Shown: positions 1 through 8,033 of the stretch, piece by piece
How the letters are laid out: each line of letters starts with the position of its first letter
Numbering within the stretch: position 1 is the stretch's first letter
Assembly (NCBI GenBank): GCA_949746285.1
Contig: CATJZH010000064.1
Location: forward strand, 1 to 25,849
Length of the DNA stretch: 25,849 nucleotides
Direction of reading: 5' to 3'
Source: an uncultured Clostridia bacterium
GTDB taxonomy: Bacteria > Bacillota > Clostridia > TANB77 > CAG-508
The notes under the pieces: model-generated
Told to the model about the DNA's origin: nothing
Seen by the model: the letters and a program-made list of their open reading frames with translations, nothing else
Database searches by the model: none
Translations under genes and position numbers: made by a program

Positions 1-25
1 AAAAGAAAGGAGAAATTATAATAAT

Positions 26-2548
26 ATGAAAAATCTAAGATATTTTAATAAATTTTATATAGATAAAGAAAAAGATATCGTAGTAGAATTATATAAAAAT
101 GAGATGGAAGATGAACTTGAATATATTATAAGAACTCCAAACCATAAAAATGGAAATTTAATAACAAATTTAGCCAAACTTTGTGAATTAGAAATTTCTG
201 AAGATGAAAATGGTTTAAAAGTTATAAAAAATACTATACCAGCATCAATAAATGGAGATAATAAAGATGTATATATATTTAGAATAGCAGGAATGAAAAT
301 AGCTAATATCTATGAAGACGAAATAGAAGTAAAAGCTAAAATGCCTGCTATAATAAAGACATTAATGTCACAAACTAAAAATTATAAATTAGACATAAGT
401 AAAACGATTGTAAAATCATATATATTAAAAAAATCAAAATTTAAAACAGATTTACACACACATATGAATGCAAATTTAACACCAGATGTTTTAATATCAC
501 TTGGAATTGCACATCAAATAAAATACCCATTATATTATATTAAGAAATTAGGATTGAAAATAACACAAAAGCAAGAAGAAGCAATATTAAAAGATAGAAA
601 ATTAGTGGAAAAAGAATTTGAAAATAGTGAACTTACAGGAAAATATTTAACAAGAAAAATAGATGATAACACATTTATAAATTTTGCAGACTTAATTTTA
701 AACAATTTAGAAAATGCAGAAGAAAATATATCAAAAATAAGAAACAGTTTAGCATTACTAAAAGATGGTCAATCAGTTTTTACAAATTTAGAAAAAGTTT
801 ATATTTACAGATATGTATTTTGTAAAGCAAAATTTTCAGAAAATAAAATAAAAGTAGATTCAAAAAATATTGAAAAGATTCCAGAAAAAGATATAGTAAA
901 TTATTTAAAAAGAATTTTAGAAGATAAACAAGAAAATAGTGTATATAAAAATAATACATTAAGACAAGATAAATATTTATGGATAGCAAGAGAATATCAA
1001 AAGCAAAGTATTTCATATGTAGAAATAACAGATACAGATTTAGTAAAACCAGGAGAGCCAGCAGTTAAGTTATTAGAAGAAGTGCATGAAGTAATGCCTA
1101 AAATAGAAGAAGAAACTGGTGTTAAGGTAAGATTATTAGTAGGAATTAGAAGAATACCACTTACTATAATAAAAGATCAAAAAACAAGTAGTAATTATTT
1201 AAGAGAAAATCTAGATGTTTTAAAAGCAGTAGCAAGAAGTCCATATGTAGTAGGAAGCGATTTCATAGGTGAAGAAATAAATGATATAACAGAATTAAAA
1301 CCAGTAATAAATGAATTAGTTCAATATGCTGTGACAGAAGATAACAATTTTACAATAAGAATTCACGCAGGAGAGAATGATTGTTTAAGAGACAATGTAG
1401 CCAAATCAATACAATGTATAAAAGAAGCATTAAAACCAGGACAAAAAATTCCAAACTTTAGATTAGGACATGGATTATATACAGCAGACCTAAACACACA
1501 AGAAGGTAAAAAATTAATTAAAGAAATGAGAGATACAGGTGCTATTCTAGAATTCCAATTAACATCAAATGTAAGATTAAATAATTTAACAGCATTAGAT
1601 AAACATCCTTTAAAACAATATTTAGAAAATGGAATAAAATGTGTTCAAGGAACAGATGGATGTGGAATGTATGGAAGCGATACAATAAATGAACAATTAG
1701 CATTACACAATATATTAGGATTAAATGATTTAGATTTTGAAAAAATGAGAAAAGTTGAAGATGAAATAATAGAAAAAAGTAAAAAATACTTTGTAGAAAA
1801 ATCTAAGAAATTTGAAGAATTTTTAAATGGAAGAACAATAAGAGAAGCAGTATTAGATTTAGAAGAAGAGAATTTTGAAAAAAGTAAAGATAATGTAATA
1901 AATATGAGATTAACAAACGATTTAGACTCAGCAAATGAATTAAAAGAAAAAATTAAAAAATTACCAGAAGATAAAATTCCTATTATTGTAGCTGGAGGAA
2001 GTTTTAATGCAAAAGATAGAGAAACAACATTAAGCGAAGAGGGAAAAAAGGCAATAGAAAATTTAATTAAAAATTTAAATAGTGAAAAAGTTTACTTTGT
2101 AGTAGGACATAAAATGAGTGGATATGAAAAAGCAATTATAGATTATTCAAAAGAGTTAAATAAAAAATTTGAAATAAATGCAATAATACCAAAAGCTGTA
2201 TCAGAAGAAGTAAGAAATGGACTACTTACAGAAGATTTAAATGGAGTTTGTATATCAACAGAAAGAGAAGAAATGGGAATTTACAAAAGTTTTAATTACG
2301 AAATTTTTGAAAGAAGAAATTCAATAGTTTTAGCATTTGATGGAAATTCACCAGTATCAAATTTAGTACAAGAAGCTAAAAATGGAAAAGGAAAAGCTAA
2401 AATATATGTAAACTCAGATGTAGAAGCATTAAAAGATAAAGCAAGTTCATTAGGAGGATATGTAAAAGAATTTAAGATAAGTGATGATTTAGCACAAAAA
2501 ATATTAGATGATTATCCAGAAATTGGAACAAGTAATAAACTTGCATAG
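26..2548 (+). CDS. Adenosine/AMP deaminase-like protein with C-terminal Rossmann-like (SLOG-type) domain
   Basis: Metal-dependent purine deaminase fold, probably acting on an adenine nucleoside or nucleotide in the cytosol. Seen: HTH metal motif (H144, H146), IHAGE (H447, E450), LGHG (H482), TSN (513-515) and TDG (D544), in the order of the adenosine deaminase family. Compared with mouse ADA, the substrate Asp of HxHLDG is Asn148 and the second Asp of TDD is Gly545, so ordinary adenosine specificity is doubtful. Residues 1-140 are an unrecognised N-terminal region, and about 300 residues separate the first and second metal motifs, far more than in a roughly 350-residue ADA. Residues about 651-835 form an alternating alpha/beta domain starting IPIIVAGGS, with VVGHKMSG and later DGNSPVS, resembling SLOG/LOG nucleotide-binding domains (tentative). 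ATG is preceded by AAAGGAG. A terminator follows. What lies upstream is outside the window. Deaminase fold confident; substrate and C-terminal family uncertain. Confidence 0.8.
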   Translation: MKNLRYFNKFYIDKEKDIVVELYKNEMEDELEYIIRTPNHKNGNLITNLAKLCELEISEDENGLKVIKNTIPASINGDNKDVYIFRIAGMKIANIYEDEIEVKAKMPAIIKTLMSQTKNYKLDISKTIVKSYILKKSKFKTDLHTHMNANLTPDVLISLGIAHQIKYPLYYIKKLGLKITQKQEEAILKDRKLVEKEFENSELTGKYLTRKIDDNTFINFADLILNNLENAEENISKIRNSLALLKDGQSVFTNLEKVYIYRYVFCKAKFSENKIKVDSKNIEKIPEKDIVNYLKRILEDKQENSVYKNNTLRQDKYLWIAREYQKQSISYVEITDTDLVKPGEPAVKLLEEVHEVMPKIEEETGVKVRLLVGIRRIPLTIIKDQKTSSNYLRENLDVLKAVARSPYVVGSDFIGEEINDITELKPVINELVQYAVTEDNNFTIRIHAGENDCLRDNVAKSIQCIKEALKPGQKIPNFRLGHGLYTADLNTQEGKKLIKEMRDTGAILEFQLTSNVRLNNLTALDKHPLKQYLENGIKCVQGTDGCGMYGSDTINEQLALHNILGLNDLDFEKMRKVEDEIIEKSKKYFVEKSKKFEEFLNGRTIREAVLDLEEENFEKSKDNVINMRLTNDLDSANELKEKIKKLPEDKIPIIVAGGSFNAKDRETTLSEEGKKAIENLIKNLNSEKVYFVVGHKMSGYEKAIIDYSKELNKKFEINAIIPKAVSEEVRNGLLTEDLNGVCISTEREEMGIYKSFNYEIFERRNSIVLAFDGNSPVSNLVQEAKNGKGKAKIYVNSDVEALKDKASSLGGYVKEFKISDDLAQKILDDYPEIGTSNKLA

Positions 2549-2554
2549 AATTTC

Positions 2555-2584
2555 AGGGCCCTAGAAAAAATCTGGGGCTTTATT
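2555..2584 (+). terminator. Intrinsic terminator after the deaminase-like gene
   Basis: Arms AGGGCCCTAGA and TCTGGGGCTTT pair over 11 positions, with G-U wobbles, around an AAAAA loop. The hairpin starts 6 nt after the stop codon; only a short T-rich tail (CTTTATT) follows, so efficiency is uncertain. Confidence 0.6.
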
Positions 2585-2619
2585 AATTATTACAATTTGA
2601 TTAAAATAATTGCAATTTA

Positions 2620-2648
2620 TTGAATTATTTTTCTAGTATTGGTAAAAT
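2620..2648 (+). promoter_or_regulatory. Candidate promoter for the 2700 gene
   Basis: TTGAAT (2620-2625) and TAAAAT (2643-2648) are separated by exactly 17 nt. It lies between the preceding terminator and the ATG at 2700, where transcription must restart. The region is so A+T-rich that chance matches are possible. Confidence 0.45.
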
Positions 2649-2699
2649 ATATATGTATTATGGGAAAAAATACAATATGTATTTTAGAAAGGACATTAA

Positions 2700-3332
2700 A
2701 TGAGCATAGAAAGTAAAGCTTTAGAAGATAATAATTCAAATAAAATTGATGACAAAGAAAAAAGGAATCTTTATTTAAAGTCTCAAAACATTATAAAAAA
2801 TGCAAAAATAGAAAAATATATGCAAGATAGAGAAGTTATAGCCAATGAAGGTTTAAGTTTTTTTGGAGTGTTAACAGGTAGAAATAGTCTGCAAATTCAA
2901 AGAATAGAAAATATAAAATTAAAAATTGAATTATTACAAAGCCAAAAAATAGAAGATAAAAATGAATATGAAATAACAGATATATTGGCAGATTTATATT
3001 CATGTGCTATTTCAGAATTAAATGGAAAGTTCACTAATGAAATGAAGAGCATGTATAATAAAATAAAAGAAAATTATTGTGATGAAACTGTTTCAGATGA
3101 TGAAATATATAAACTAGTATGTGAAAAAGTAGACAAAAATCAATCTTATTTACCTATAATACACAAAGAAAAATCAAGAGGGATTTTTGGAGATATAAAA
3201 GTTCAGATAGATTTCTTAAAATTGGAAAATAAAAAATTACAAAACCAAATAGTTATAGAAAGAGGCAGAAGTCAATTTGAAACCTTTAAAAGTAAAATAA
3301 TACCATTACAAAAAGCAGAGGTAATAAATTAA
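2700..3332 (+). CDS. Hypothetical helical protein (210 aa)
   Basis: No family recognised. The protein is charged, Lys/Glu/Ile/Asn-rich, with no signal peptide or membrane span, and looks almost entirely helical. Heptad-like stretches at about 62-80 (IQRIENIKLKIELLQSQK) and 168-190 (QIDFLKLENKKLQNQIVIE) suggest coiled coils. Between them lie two Cys (about 102 and 127) that do not form a metal-binding pair. The start is ATG with AAAGGA upstream. It sits directly before rpmF, where many Firmicutes carry yceD/DUF177, but I do not see the DUF177 cysteine motif, so I do not call it that. A separate strong promoter lies between it and rpmF, so the two need not be co-transcribed. Confidence 0.75.
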   Translation: MSIESKALEDNNSNKIDDKEKRNLYLKSQNIIKNAKIEKYMQDREVIANEGLSFFGVLTGRNSLQIQRIENIKLKIELLQSQKIEDKNEYEITDILADLYSCAISELNGKFTNEMKSMYNKIKENYCDETVSDDEIYKLVCEKVDKNQSYLPIIHKEKSRGIFGDIKVQIDFLKLENKKLQNQIVIERGRSQFETFKSKIIPLQKAEVIN

Positions 3333-3342
3333 TTAAAAATCC

Positions 3343-3371
3343 TTGACAAACCGCTAAATAGGTTGTATACT
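3343..3371 (+). promoter_or_regulatory. Strong sigma-A-type promoter for rpmF
   Basis: Perfect -35 TTGACA (3343-3348), 17-nt spacer, -10 TATACT (3366-3371). Transcription would begin near 3378, giving a leader of about 60 nt before rpmF. This is the best consensus promoter in the window, as expected for a ribosomal protein gene. Confidence 0.85.
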
Positions 3372-3377
3372 ATTTAG
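3354..3377. promoter_or_regulatory. Inverted repeat over the rpmF promoter (candidate operator)
   Basis: CTAAATAG (3354-3361) and CTATTTAG (3370-3377) are perfect 8-bp inverted repeats separated by 8 nt. They lie across the spacer and the end of the -10 box, mostly upstream of the expected start site, so they would act as DNA, not as an RNA hairpin. Such a position fits a dimeric repressor site. I could not match it to a known operator (it does not fit the FapR consensus). Confidence 0.45.
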
Positions 3378-3439
3378 GTAACTGTAAAGAAAAATAAATA
3401 TTGACATAGATATAAAAGTCACTAAAGGAGGGATTTTAA

Positions 3440-3622
3440 ATGGCACAACCAAAAAGAAGATGGTCAAAAGCTAGAACAGGATTAAAAAGATCAACATGGA
3501 AATTAGAAGAAGAAAATTTATCAGTATGTTCACATTGTCATCAACCAGTAAGACCACATACTATATGTTCTAACTGTGGATATTATGATGGAAAAGAAAT
3601 AATTGCAAAAAAAGCTGAATAA
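3440..3622 (+). CDS. rpmF: 50S ribosomal protein L32
   Basis: Structural protein of the large ribosomal subunit. The 60-residue length, basic N-terminus (MAQPKRRWSKARTG) and zinc ribbon with CSHC at 31-34 and CSNC at 44-47 are typical of the zinc-binding form of L32. The start is ATG behind an excellent AAAGGAGGG site (3424-3432), with its own strong promoter and a terminator straight after, so it is probably a single-gene transcript. In many Firmicutes rpmF is followed by plsX and fabH or preceded by yceD; none of these is present here, although other phospholipid genes (plsY, gpsA) appear about 6-9 kb downstream. Identification is certain. Confidence 0.97.
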   Translation: MAQPKRRWSKARTGLKRSTWKLEEENLSVCSHCHQPVRPHTICSNCGYYDGKEIIAKKAE

Positions 3623-3633
3623 TATTAATTTAG

Positions 3634-3661
3634 AAAAAGGCATAGAAATATGTCTTTTTTT
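3634..3661 (+). terminator. Intrinsic terminator after rpmF
   Basis: An 11-bp stem (AAAAAGGCATA / TATGTCTTTTT, one G-U wobble) closes a GAAA tetraloop (3645-3648) and runs into a T tract (3654-3661), 11 nt after the rpmF stop. Confidence 0.85.
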
Positions 3662-3666
3662 GTTAT

Positions 3667-3695
3667 TTGAATTGTATATAAAAATGTGATATAAT
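3667..3695 (+). promoter_or_regulatory. Extended -10 promoter for the 3765 gene
   Basis: TTGAAT (3667-3672), 17-nt spacer, TATAAT (3690-3695) preceded by TG at 3687-3688 (TGnTATAAT). The leader contains a 10-bp palindrome TTTCATGAAA (3733-3742) of unknown meaning. Confidence 0.7.
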
Positions 3696-3764
3696 ATATA
3701 AAGTTTTTAAAAATTGTAGCCGTAAAGTTTAGTTTCATGAAATAAGAACAAAGGAGGATGACAG

Positions 3765-4295
3765 ATGAAACTTATTTTTGCAACAGATGACTATGAGGTA
3801 ACTTCATTTACACAAGAGGGGAAAAATGAATATCATGACATCAAAGTGTATGTGCAGGTAAATGATGCAGGCTTATATCTTGTAAATTTCAATACTTGTG
3901 AAGTTTCTTTTTTAGCAGATATGAAATTGCAGGATTTTGCAGGTAGTACATTGGAAATTGAGTTTGACGAGGAGGATTTAAAACCACATGATGTTTGTGA
4001 AGCACTACATCATATGTGCATGGCATGGAATGTAGGAGGATCAAGAACAGTAGTAGCTGAACCAGATGCTAAATGGAAAGTTATTGCTGATTATTTGGTG
4101 GGAGAAGTGGAAACACATACTCATGACCATGGAGTTCGGGAAGTGTATCTTTCAGCAAAGCCGCCATATGTCGGAAAAGTATGTGGATACTTTGAAGAAC
4201 ATTCTTCGGCAGACATTATGCCTGGTAGTGCAGAAATGATTGCGGTAAAAATCGTGCCTTTAATTTGGCAAGGATTTATTCCGCAGAAAAAATAG
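3765..4295 (+). CDS. Hypothetical protein of foreign base composition (176 aa)
   Basis: No family recognised. It is a soluble acidic protein without signal peptide or membrane span. A His-rich patch THTHDH (117-122) and an LHHMCMAW stretch (81-88) could bind metal, but no standard motif is visible. Codon use differs clearly from the surroundings: GTG, CAG, GAG, CCG, CGG, GTC and GCG are frequent and the protein is poor in Lys/Asn/Ile, whereas neighbours are AAA/ATA/AAT-rich. The start is ATG behind AAAGGAGG (3751-3758). It has its own extended -10 promoter and its own G+C-richer terminator, so the unit 3667-4359 is self-sufficient. This pattern suggests acquisition by transfer. The function cannot be stated. 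Confidence 0.8.
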   Translation: MKLIFATDDYEVTSFTQEGKNEYHDIKVYVQVNDAGLYLVNFNTCEVSFLADMKLQDFAGSTLEIEFDEEDLKPHDVCEALHHMCMAWNVGGSRTVVAEPDAKWKVIADYLVGEVETHTHDHGVREVYLSAKPPYVGKVCGYFEEHSSADIMPGSAEMIAVKIVPLIWQGFIPQKK

Positions 4296-4319
4296 CGGCA
4301 ATGCACGAATCGTGTAAAG

Positions 4320-4359
4320 ACAGCAACTTTAGCGAAATTTAGCTTAAGTTGCTGTTTTT
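4320..4359 (+). terminator. Strong intrinsic terminator after the 3765 gene
   Basis: ACAGCAACTT (4320-4329) pairs perfectly with AAGTTGCTGT (4346-4355). Beyond one T-T mismatch the stem continues with AGC/GCT, and a run of T (4355-4359) follows. Confidence 0.85.
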
Positions 4360-4362
4360 ATA

Positions 4363-4391
4363 TTGCTAAAAAAGCAGTAAAATGATATAAT
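4363..4391 (+). promoter_or_regulatory. Extended -10 promoter for the dCMP deaminase gene
   Basis: TTGCTA (4363-4368), 17-nt spacer, TATAAT (4386-4391) with TG at 4383-4384 (TGATATAAT). It begins immediately after the preceding terminator. Confidence 0.65.
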
Positions 4392-4433
4392 TTCAGAAAT
4401 ATAGTCGAATATTTAAATATATAGGAGTAGAAA

Positions 4434-4928
4434 ATGAATGATAGAATAGATAAAATTAATTATTATTTAGATATAGCAGAAACAGTAGCTTCAAGATCAA
4501 CATGCTTAAGAAAAAAATATGGGACAGTAATTGTAAATCATGATCAAATTATTTCAACAGGATATTCAGGTGCTCCAAGAGGAAGAATAAATTGTTCAGA
4601 TTTGGGGTATTGTACAAAAAAGAAATTATTACCAGATAAAAGACATGGAGGATACGATGCTTGTAGATCTGTACACAGCGAGCAAAATGCAATAATAAGT
4701 GCATCAAGAGAAGAAATGATTGGTGGAACTTTATATTTAGCAGGATACAGAACAGAAAATCATGAATATGAGCAAGGAGCAGCACCATGCTTAATGTGTA
4801 GAAAGCTAATAATAAATGCAGGATTAGAAAAAGTAATTGTACGTGTAAATAAAACTGAATATAAAGAGTATAGTATACAAGAGTGGATAGACAATGATGA
4901 ATTCTTAAATGGACAATTAGAATATTAA
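4434..4928 (+). CDS. Deoxycytidylate (dCMP) deaminase / ComEB family
   Basis: Cytosolic zinc enzyme converting dCMP to dUMP, feeding thymidylate synthesis. Seen: the catalytic H-x-E (H81, E83 in SVHSEQNAI) and the zinc PCxxC (P118, C119, C122 in PCLMCRKL), in the correct order and spacing. The 164-residue length suits the family. An extra Cys/His cluster (C54, C60, H71, C77) resembles the insert of dCMP deaminases, in which some members bind a second zinc. The start is ATG with TAGGAG upstream. It lies 34 nt before a GT-C-like membrane protein gene that may be co-transcribed without an obvious functional link. The family is certain; dCMP versus another deoxynucleotide substrate, and comEB naming, is less so. 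Confidence 0.9.
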   Translation: MNDRIDKINYYLDIAETVASRSTCLRKKYGTVIVNHDQIISTGYSGAPRGRINCSDLGYCTKKKLLPDKRHGGYDACRSVHSEQNAIISASREEMIGGTLYLAGYRTENHEYEQGAAPCLMCRKLIINAGLEKVIVRVNKTEYKEYSIQEWIDNDEFLNGQLEY

Positions 4929-4962
4929 TTATGATGAGTAAATAATTTAAAGAGGGAAAAAA

Positions 4963-6624
4963 TTGAAAGAAAAATTATTAAAAAATAGAAAATTAGTAGA
5001 TACAATTATTTTAATATTAGTGGGATGCTTTTTATGTATACCACTTTTAAGTTCAAATACTAATGTATATGCAGACGATGGAATTCAGCACATTGCTAGA
5101 GCATTTGGCACATTAAATAGTATTGCAGAAGATGGATTATATCCAAATATTATTTCATCATTTTCAAACAACTTTGGATATTCTTGGAACTTATTTTATG
5201 GACCATTTAGTACTTATGGAATAATTATTGTAAATTTTATAATTAGAAATTTTATAATTTCATATAAAATTTTTGCATTAATATGTTTAATAATTTCTGG
5301 AATATTTATGCATAAATTTGCCTTAAAACTTACTACTAATAATAATGCATCTTTATTAATATCAATATTATACATGTCATTTCCATATCATTTAACAGAT
5401 TTATATTCAAGAAATGCAATAGGAGAATTTACATCTTTTATATTTATACCATTAGTTTTTTTAGGATTATATAATTTATTTTATACAGAAGATAATAATT
5501 ATCATTTAGCAATAGGTGCAATAGGATTAATATTAACACATAACATTTCTACAATATTAGTTGCTATAGTTTGTTTAGTCTATATAATTTTTAATTTAGA
5601 AAAAATAAAAGAAACAAGAATTAAAAAAGGACTAATTATTAATGGATTATTTATAGTACTTGTAACAAGTTTTTTCTGGATTCCTGCAATTGAAACTAAA
5701 TTAAGTTCAGATTATCGAGTATATGAAAATGAAGCTATGTCAACACCAGAGAGTACTGCGAATAGTGGACTTAAGTTGAATCAATTATTTGTAACACAAA
5801 ATGATGGTTCATATATTTTTGAATTAGGGCCACATATTATTATAATGATTGCATTATCAATAATGGGATTTAGAAAAGTAAAATCGGAACTTAAAGAAAA
5901 TTATGTAATTTTTCTAGTATTAGGATTAATTACTTTATGGATGTCAACAAAATATTTTCCATGGAAATATTTACCATATGAAGTATGCATTATTCAATTT
6001 CCTTGGAGAATGCTTATGCTATCTGGATTTTTCTTTAGCTTAGTTTGTGGAATAAATATATATACTATAGTAAAAAAATTTAATTATAAAGATGTACTAG
6101 TAATATCATTAATAGCAGTAGGATATTCATTTGTATTTTTGCCATTTATACCAAAAGGAAATGTAACAGATATAGATAAACTTGTACTTGGAGAATTTTC
6201 TGGAAAAGAACGAGAAGTAATTGCAGGAGCAGGAAAAGGAGAGTATCTTCCAAGTAGAGCATATGAAGATAGATTTTATATTGCAACAAGAGAAGATAAA
6301 ATTTGCATTTTAGAAGGAAATGCAGAAATAGAAAATGAATCTAAATTCGGAAAAAAATTATCTGCAAATATTAAAACTTTTGAAAGTGATTATACTGCAT
6401 TTGAACTACCATATATATATTATCCAGGATATGAAGTAAGAATTGATGGAATGATTACAGAAACTTTTGAAACAGAGAATGGATTTTTAGGTTTTATAAT
6501 GGGAAAAGAAGATAGTGCAGAAATAACTGTAAAATATACAGGAACTAAAGCAATGAAAGTATCATTATTAATATCATTTATATCTTTAATTGTTTTTTCT
6601 ACATATGTATGGAAAAAACACTAA
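4963..6624 (+). CDS. Polytopic membrane protein, GT-C glycosyltransferase-like (TTG start)
   Basis: Integral membrane protein, 553 residues, with about 12 hydrophobic spans and a C-terminal extracytoplasmic-looking domain (about 395-530) before a last span at about 534-550. The first span (12-29) is followed by a loop with Asp-Asp (D38, D39 in YADDGIQH), the position of the catalytic or metal-binding acidic pair in GT-C transferases using polyprenyl-phosphate sugars, and later by RNAIGEF (about 150). I infer a lipid-linked sugar transferase of the cell envelope; no specific family was recognised. The start is TTG at 4963: an AGAGGG site lies 6 nt upstream, and the nearby ATGs (4931, 4934) hit a stop within a few codons. 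It is separated from der by a promoter at 6629. Confidence 0.75.
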   Translation: MKEKLLKNRKLVDTIILILVGCFLCIPLLSSNTNVYADDGIQHIARAFGTLNSIAEDGLYPNIISSFSNNFGYSWNLFYGPFSTYGIIIVNFIIRNFIISYKIFALICLIISGIFMHKFALKLTTNNNASLLISILYMSFPYHLTDLYSRNAIGEFTSFIFIPLVFLGLYNLFYTEDNNYHLAIGAIGLILTHNISTILVAIVCLVYIIFNLEKIKETRIKKGLIINGLFIVLVTSFFWIPAIETKLSSDYRVYENEAMSTPESTANSGLKLNQLFVTQNDGSYIFELGPHIIIMIALSIMGFRKVKSELKENYVIFLVLGLITLWMSTKYFPWKYLPYEVCIIQFPWRMLMLSGFFFSLVCGINIYTIVKKFNYKDVLVISLIAVGYSFVFLPFIPKGNVTDIDKLVLGEFSGKEREVIAGAGKGEYLPSRAYEDRFYIATREDKICILEGNAEIENESKFGKKLSANIKTFESDYTAFELPYIYYPGYEVRIDGMITETFETENGFLGFIMGKEDSAEITVKYTGTKAMKVSLLISFISLIVFSTYVWKKH

Positions 6625-6628
6625 AACA

Positions 6629-6657
6629 TTGAAAAATAAGCAAAAATGAGATATAAT
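6629..6657 (+). promoter_or_regulatory. Promoter for the der operon
   Basis: TTGAAA (6629-6634), 17-nt spacer, TATAAT (6652-6657), 33 nt before the proposed der start at 6690 and just after the preceding stop codon. Confidence 0.65.
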
Positions 6658-6689
6658 AACACAATATTAATAAAATGGGGGAAGAAAAG

Positions 6690-8009
6690 ATGTCTAAACC
6701 AATAGTAGCAATAATAGGGAAACCTAATGTTGGAAAATCTAGATTTTTTAATTATGTAGTAGGACAAAGAATATCAATAGTAGAAGATACACCAGGTGTA
6801 ACCAGAGATAGAGTTTATGCAGAAGCTTCTTGGAGAGATAGAGAATTTACGCTTATAGATACAGGAGGAATTGAACCTGAATCAGAAGATATAATAGTTT
6901 CTCAAATGAGAGAGCAAGCAGGTATCGCAATAAGTGTAGCGGACGTAATTTTATTTATGACAGATATAAGACAAGGAGTAACAGCAGCAGATGAAGAAAT
7001 AGCTGTAATGCTTAGAAAATCAAATAAACCTGTAATTTTAGTATGTAATAAATCAGACAATTATGGTGAGCCACCACTAGAGACTTATGAATTTTATAAT
7101 TTAGGAATAGGAGACCCATATCCTATATCTGCGGCTAATGCTATTGGAATAGGTGATTTATTGGATGCTATATATGAGAAATTGCCTCCAAAAGATGAAA
7201 ATGAAAACGATGATGAAAGAATAAAAGTAGCAATAATAGGAAAGCCAAATGTAGGAAAATCATCATTAGTAAATAAAATTCTAGGTGAAGAAAGAAGTAT
7301 TGTAAGTAATATAGCAGGTACTACTAGAGATGCTATAGATTCTGAATTTGAAAATAAATATGGTAAGTATACATTTATAGATACAGCAGGAGTAAGGAAA
7401 AAGTCAAAGGTTAATGAAAGTATAGAAAAATTTAGTGTAATGAGAACCTTATTTGCAATTGAAAGATCAGATGTATGTTTGGTTTTAATTGATGCATTAG
7501 AAGGAGTTACAGAACAAGATACAAAAATTTTAGGAGAGGCACACGAGGCTGGTAAGGGAATTATAATTGTTGTAAATAAATGGGATGAAATAGAAAAAGA
7601 AACAGGAACATTAGAGAAATACAAAAAAGAAGTTTATAACCAGATTTCATATGCATCATATGCACCAATAATATTTATATCTGCTAAAACAGGTCAAAGA
7701 GTAGATAAGTTATTTGAAATGATAAATAATGTAGCTAAAGAAAATGCAAAAAGAATATCTACTTCTGTAATAAATGAAGTAATAAATGAAGCAATAGCAA
7801 TAGTTCAACCACCTACAGATAAGGGCAAAAGATTAAAAATTTTATATGGAACTCAAGCAAGTACAAAACCACCGACTTTTGTAATATTTGTAAACAATAA
7901 AGAACTATTTCATTTTTCATATCAAAGATATTTAATAAATTGTTTTAGAAATAATTTTGGATTAGAAGGAACACCAATTAGATTAATTATAAGAGAAAAA
8001 AAGGAATAA
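6690..8009 (+). CDS. der: Ribosome biogenesis GTPase Der (EngA)
   Basis: Essential GTPase assisting 50S subunit maturation. Two tandem G domains are followed by a C-terminal KH-like domain. G domain 1: P-loop GKPNVGKS (10-17), DTGG (57-60), NKSD (120-123). G domain 2: P-loop GKPNVGKS (184-191), TTRD (211-214), DTAG (231-234), NKWD (296-299). I chose ATG 6690 (439 residues, close to the family's usual 436 or so). GGGGGAAG at 6677-6684 is then properly spaced, whereas the in-frame ATG at 6675 has no ribosome site and overlaps this one. Odd: residue 18, right after the first P-loop, is Arg where the family nearly always has Thr (GKST). It is the first gene of a long operon that includes plsY and gpsA, a common Clostridia arrangement. 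Confidence 0.96.
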   Translation: MSKPIVAIIGKPNVGKSRFFNYVVGQRISIVEDTPGVTRDRVYAEASWRDREFTLIDTGGIEPESEDIIVSQMREQAGIAISVADVILFMTDIRQGVTAADEEIAVMLRKSNKPVILVCNKSDNYGEPPLETYEFYNLGIGDPYPISAANAIGIGDLLDAIYEKLPPKDENENDDERIKVAIIGKPNVGKSSLVNKILGEERSIVSNIAGTTRDAIDSEFENKYGKYTFIDTAGVRKKSKVNESIEKFSVMRTLFAIERSDVCLVLIDALEGVTEQDTKILGEAHEAGKGIIIVVNKWDEIEKETGTLEKYKKEVYNQISYASYAPIIFISAKTGQRVDKLFEMINNVAKENAKRISTSVINEVINEAIAIVQPPTDKGKRLKILYGTQASTKPPTFVIFVNNKELFHFSYQRYLINCFRNNFGLEGTPIRLIIREKKE

Positions 8010-8033
8010 GTATATTAAGGATTTTAATTTAAA

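Noticed and set aside
3402..3420. Second promoter (TTGACA then TATAAA) in the rpmF leader
   Set aside because: The spacing is only a few nucleotides, too short for a promoter.
4121..4306. Minus-strand reading frame opposite the 176-residue gene
   Set aside because: Antisense shadow: no ribosome site, and the plus-strand frame has a promoter, a ribosome site, a terminator and coherent codon use.
7094..7624. 176-codon minus-strand frame opposite der
   Set aside because: Antisense shadow of a certain gene; Ser/Phe-rich composition typical of reverse-complement reading.
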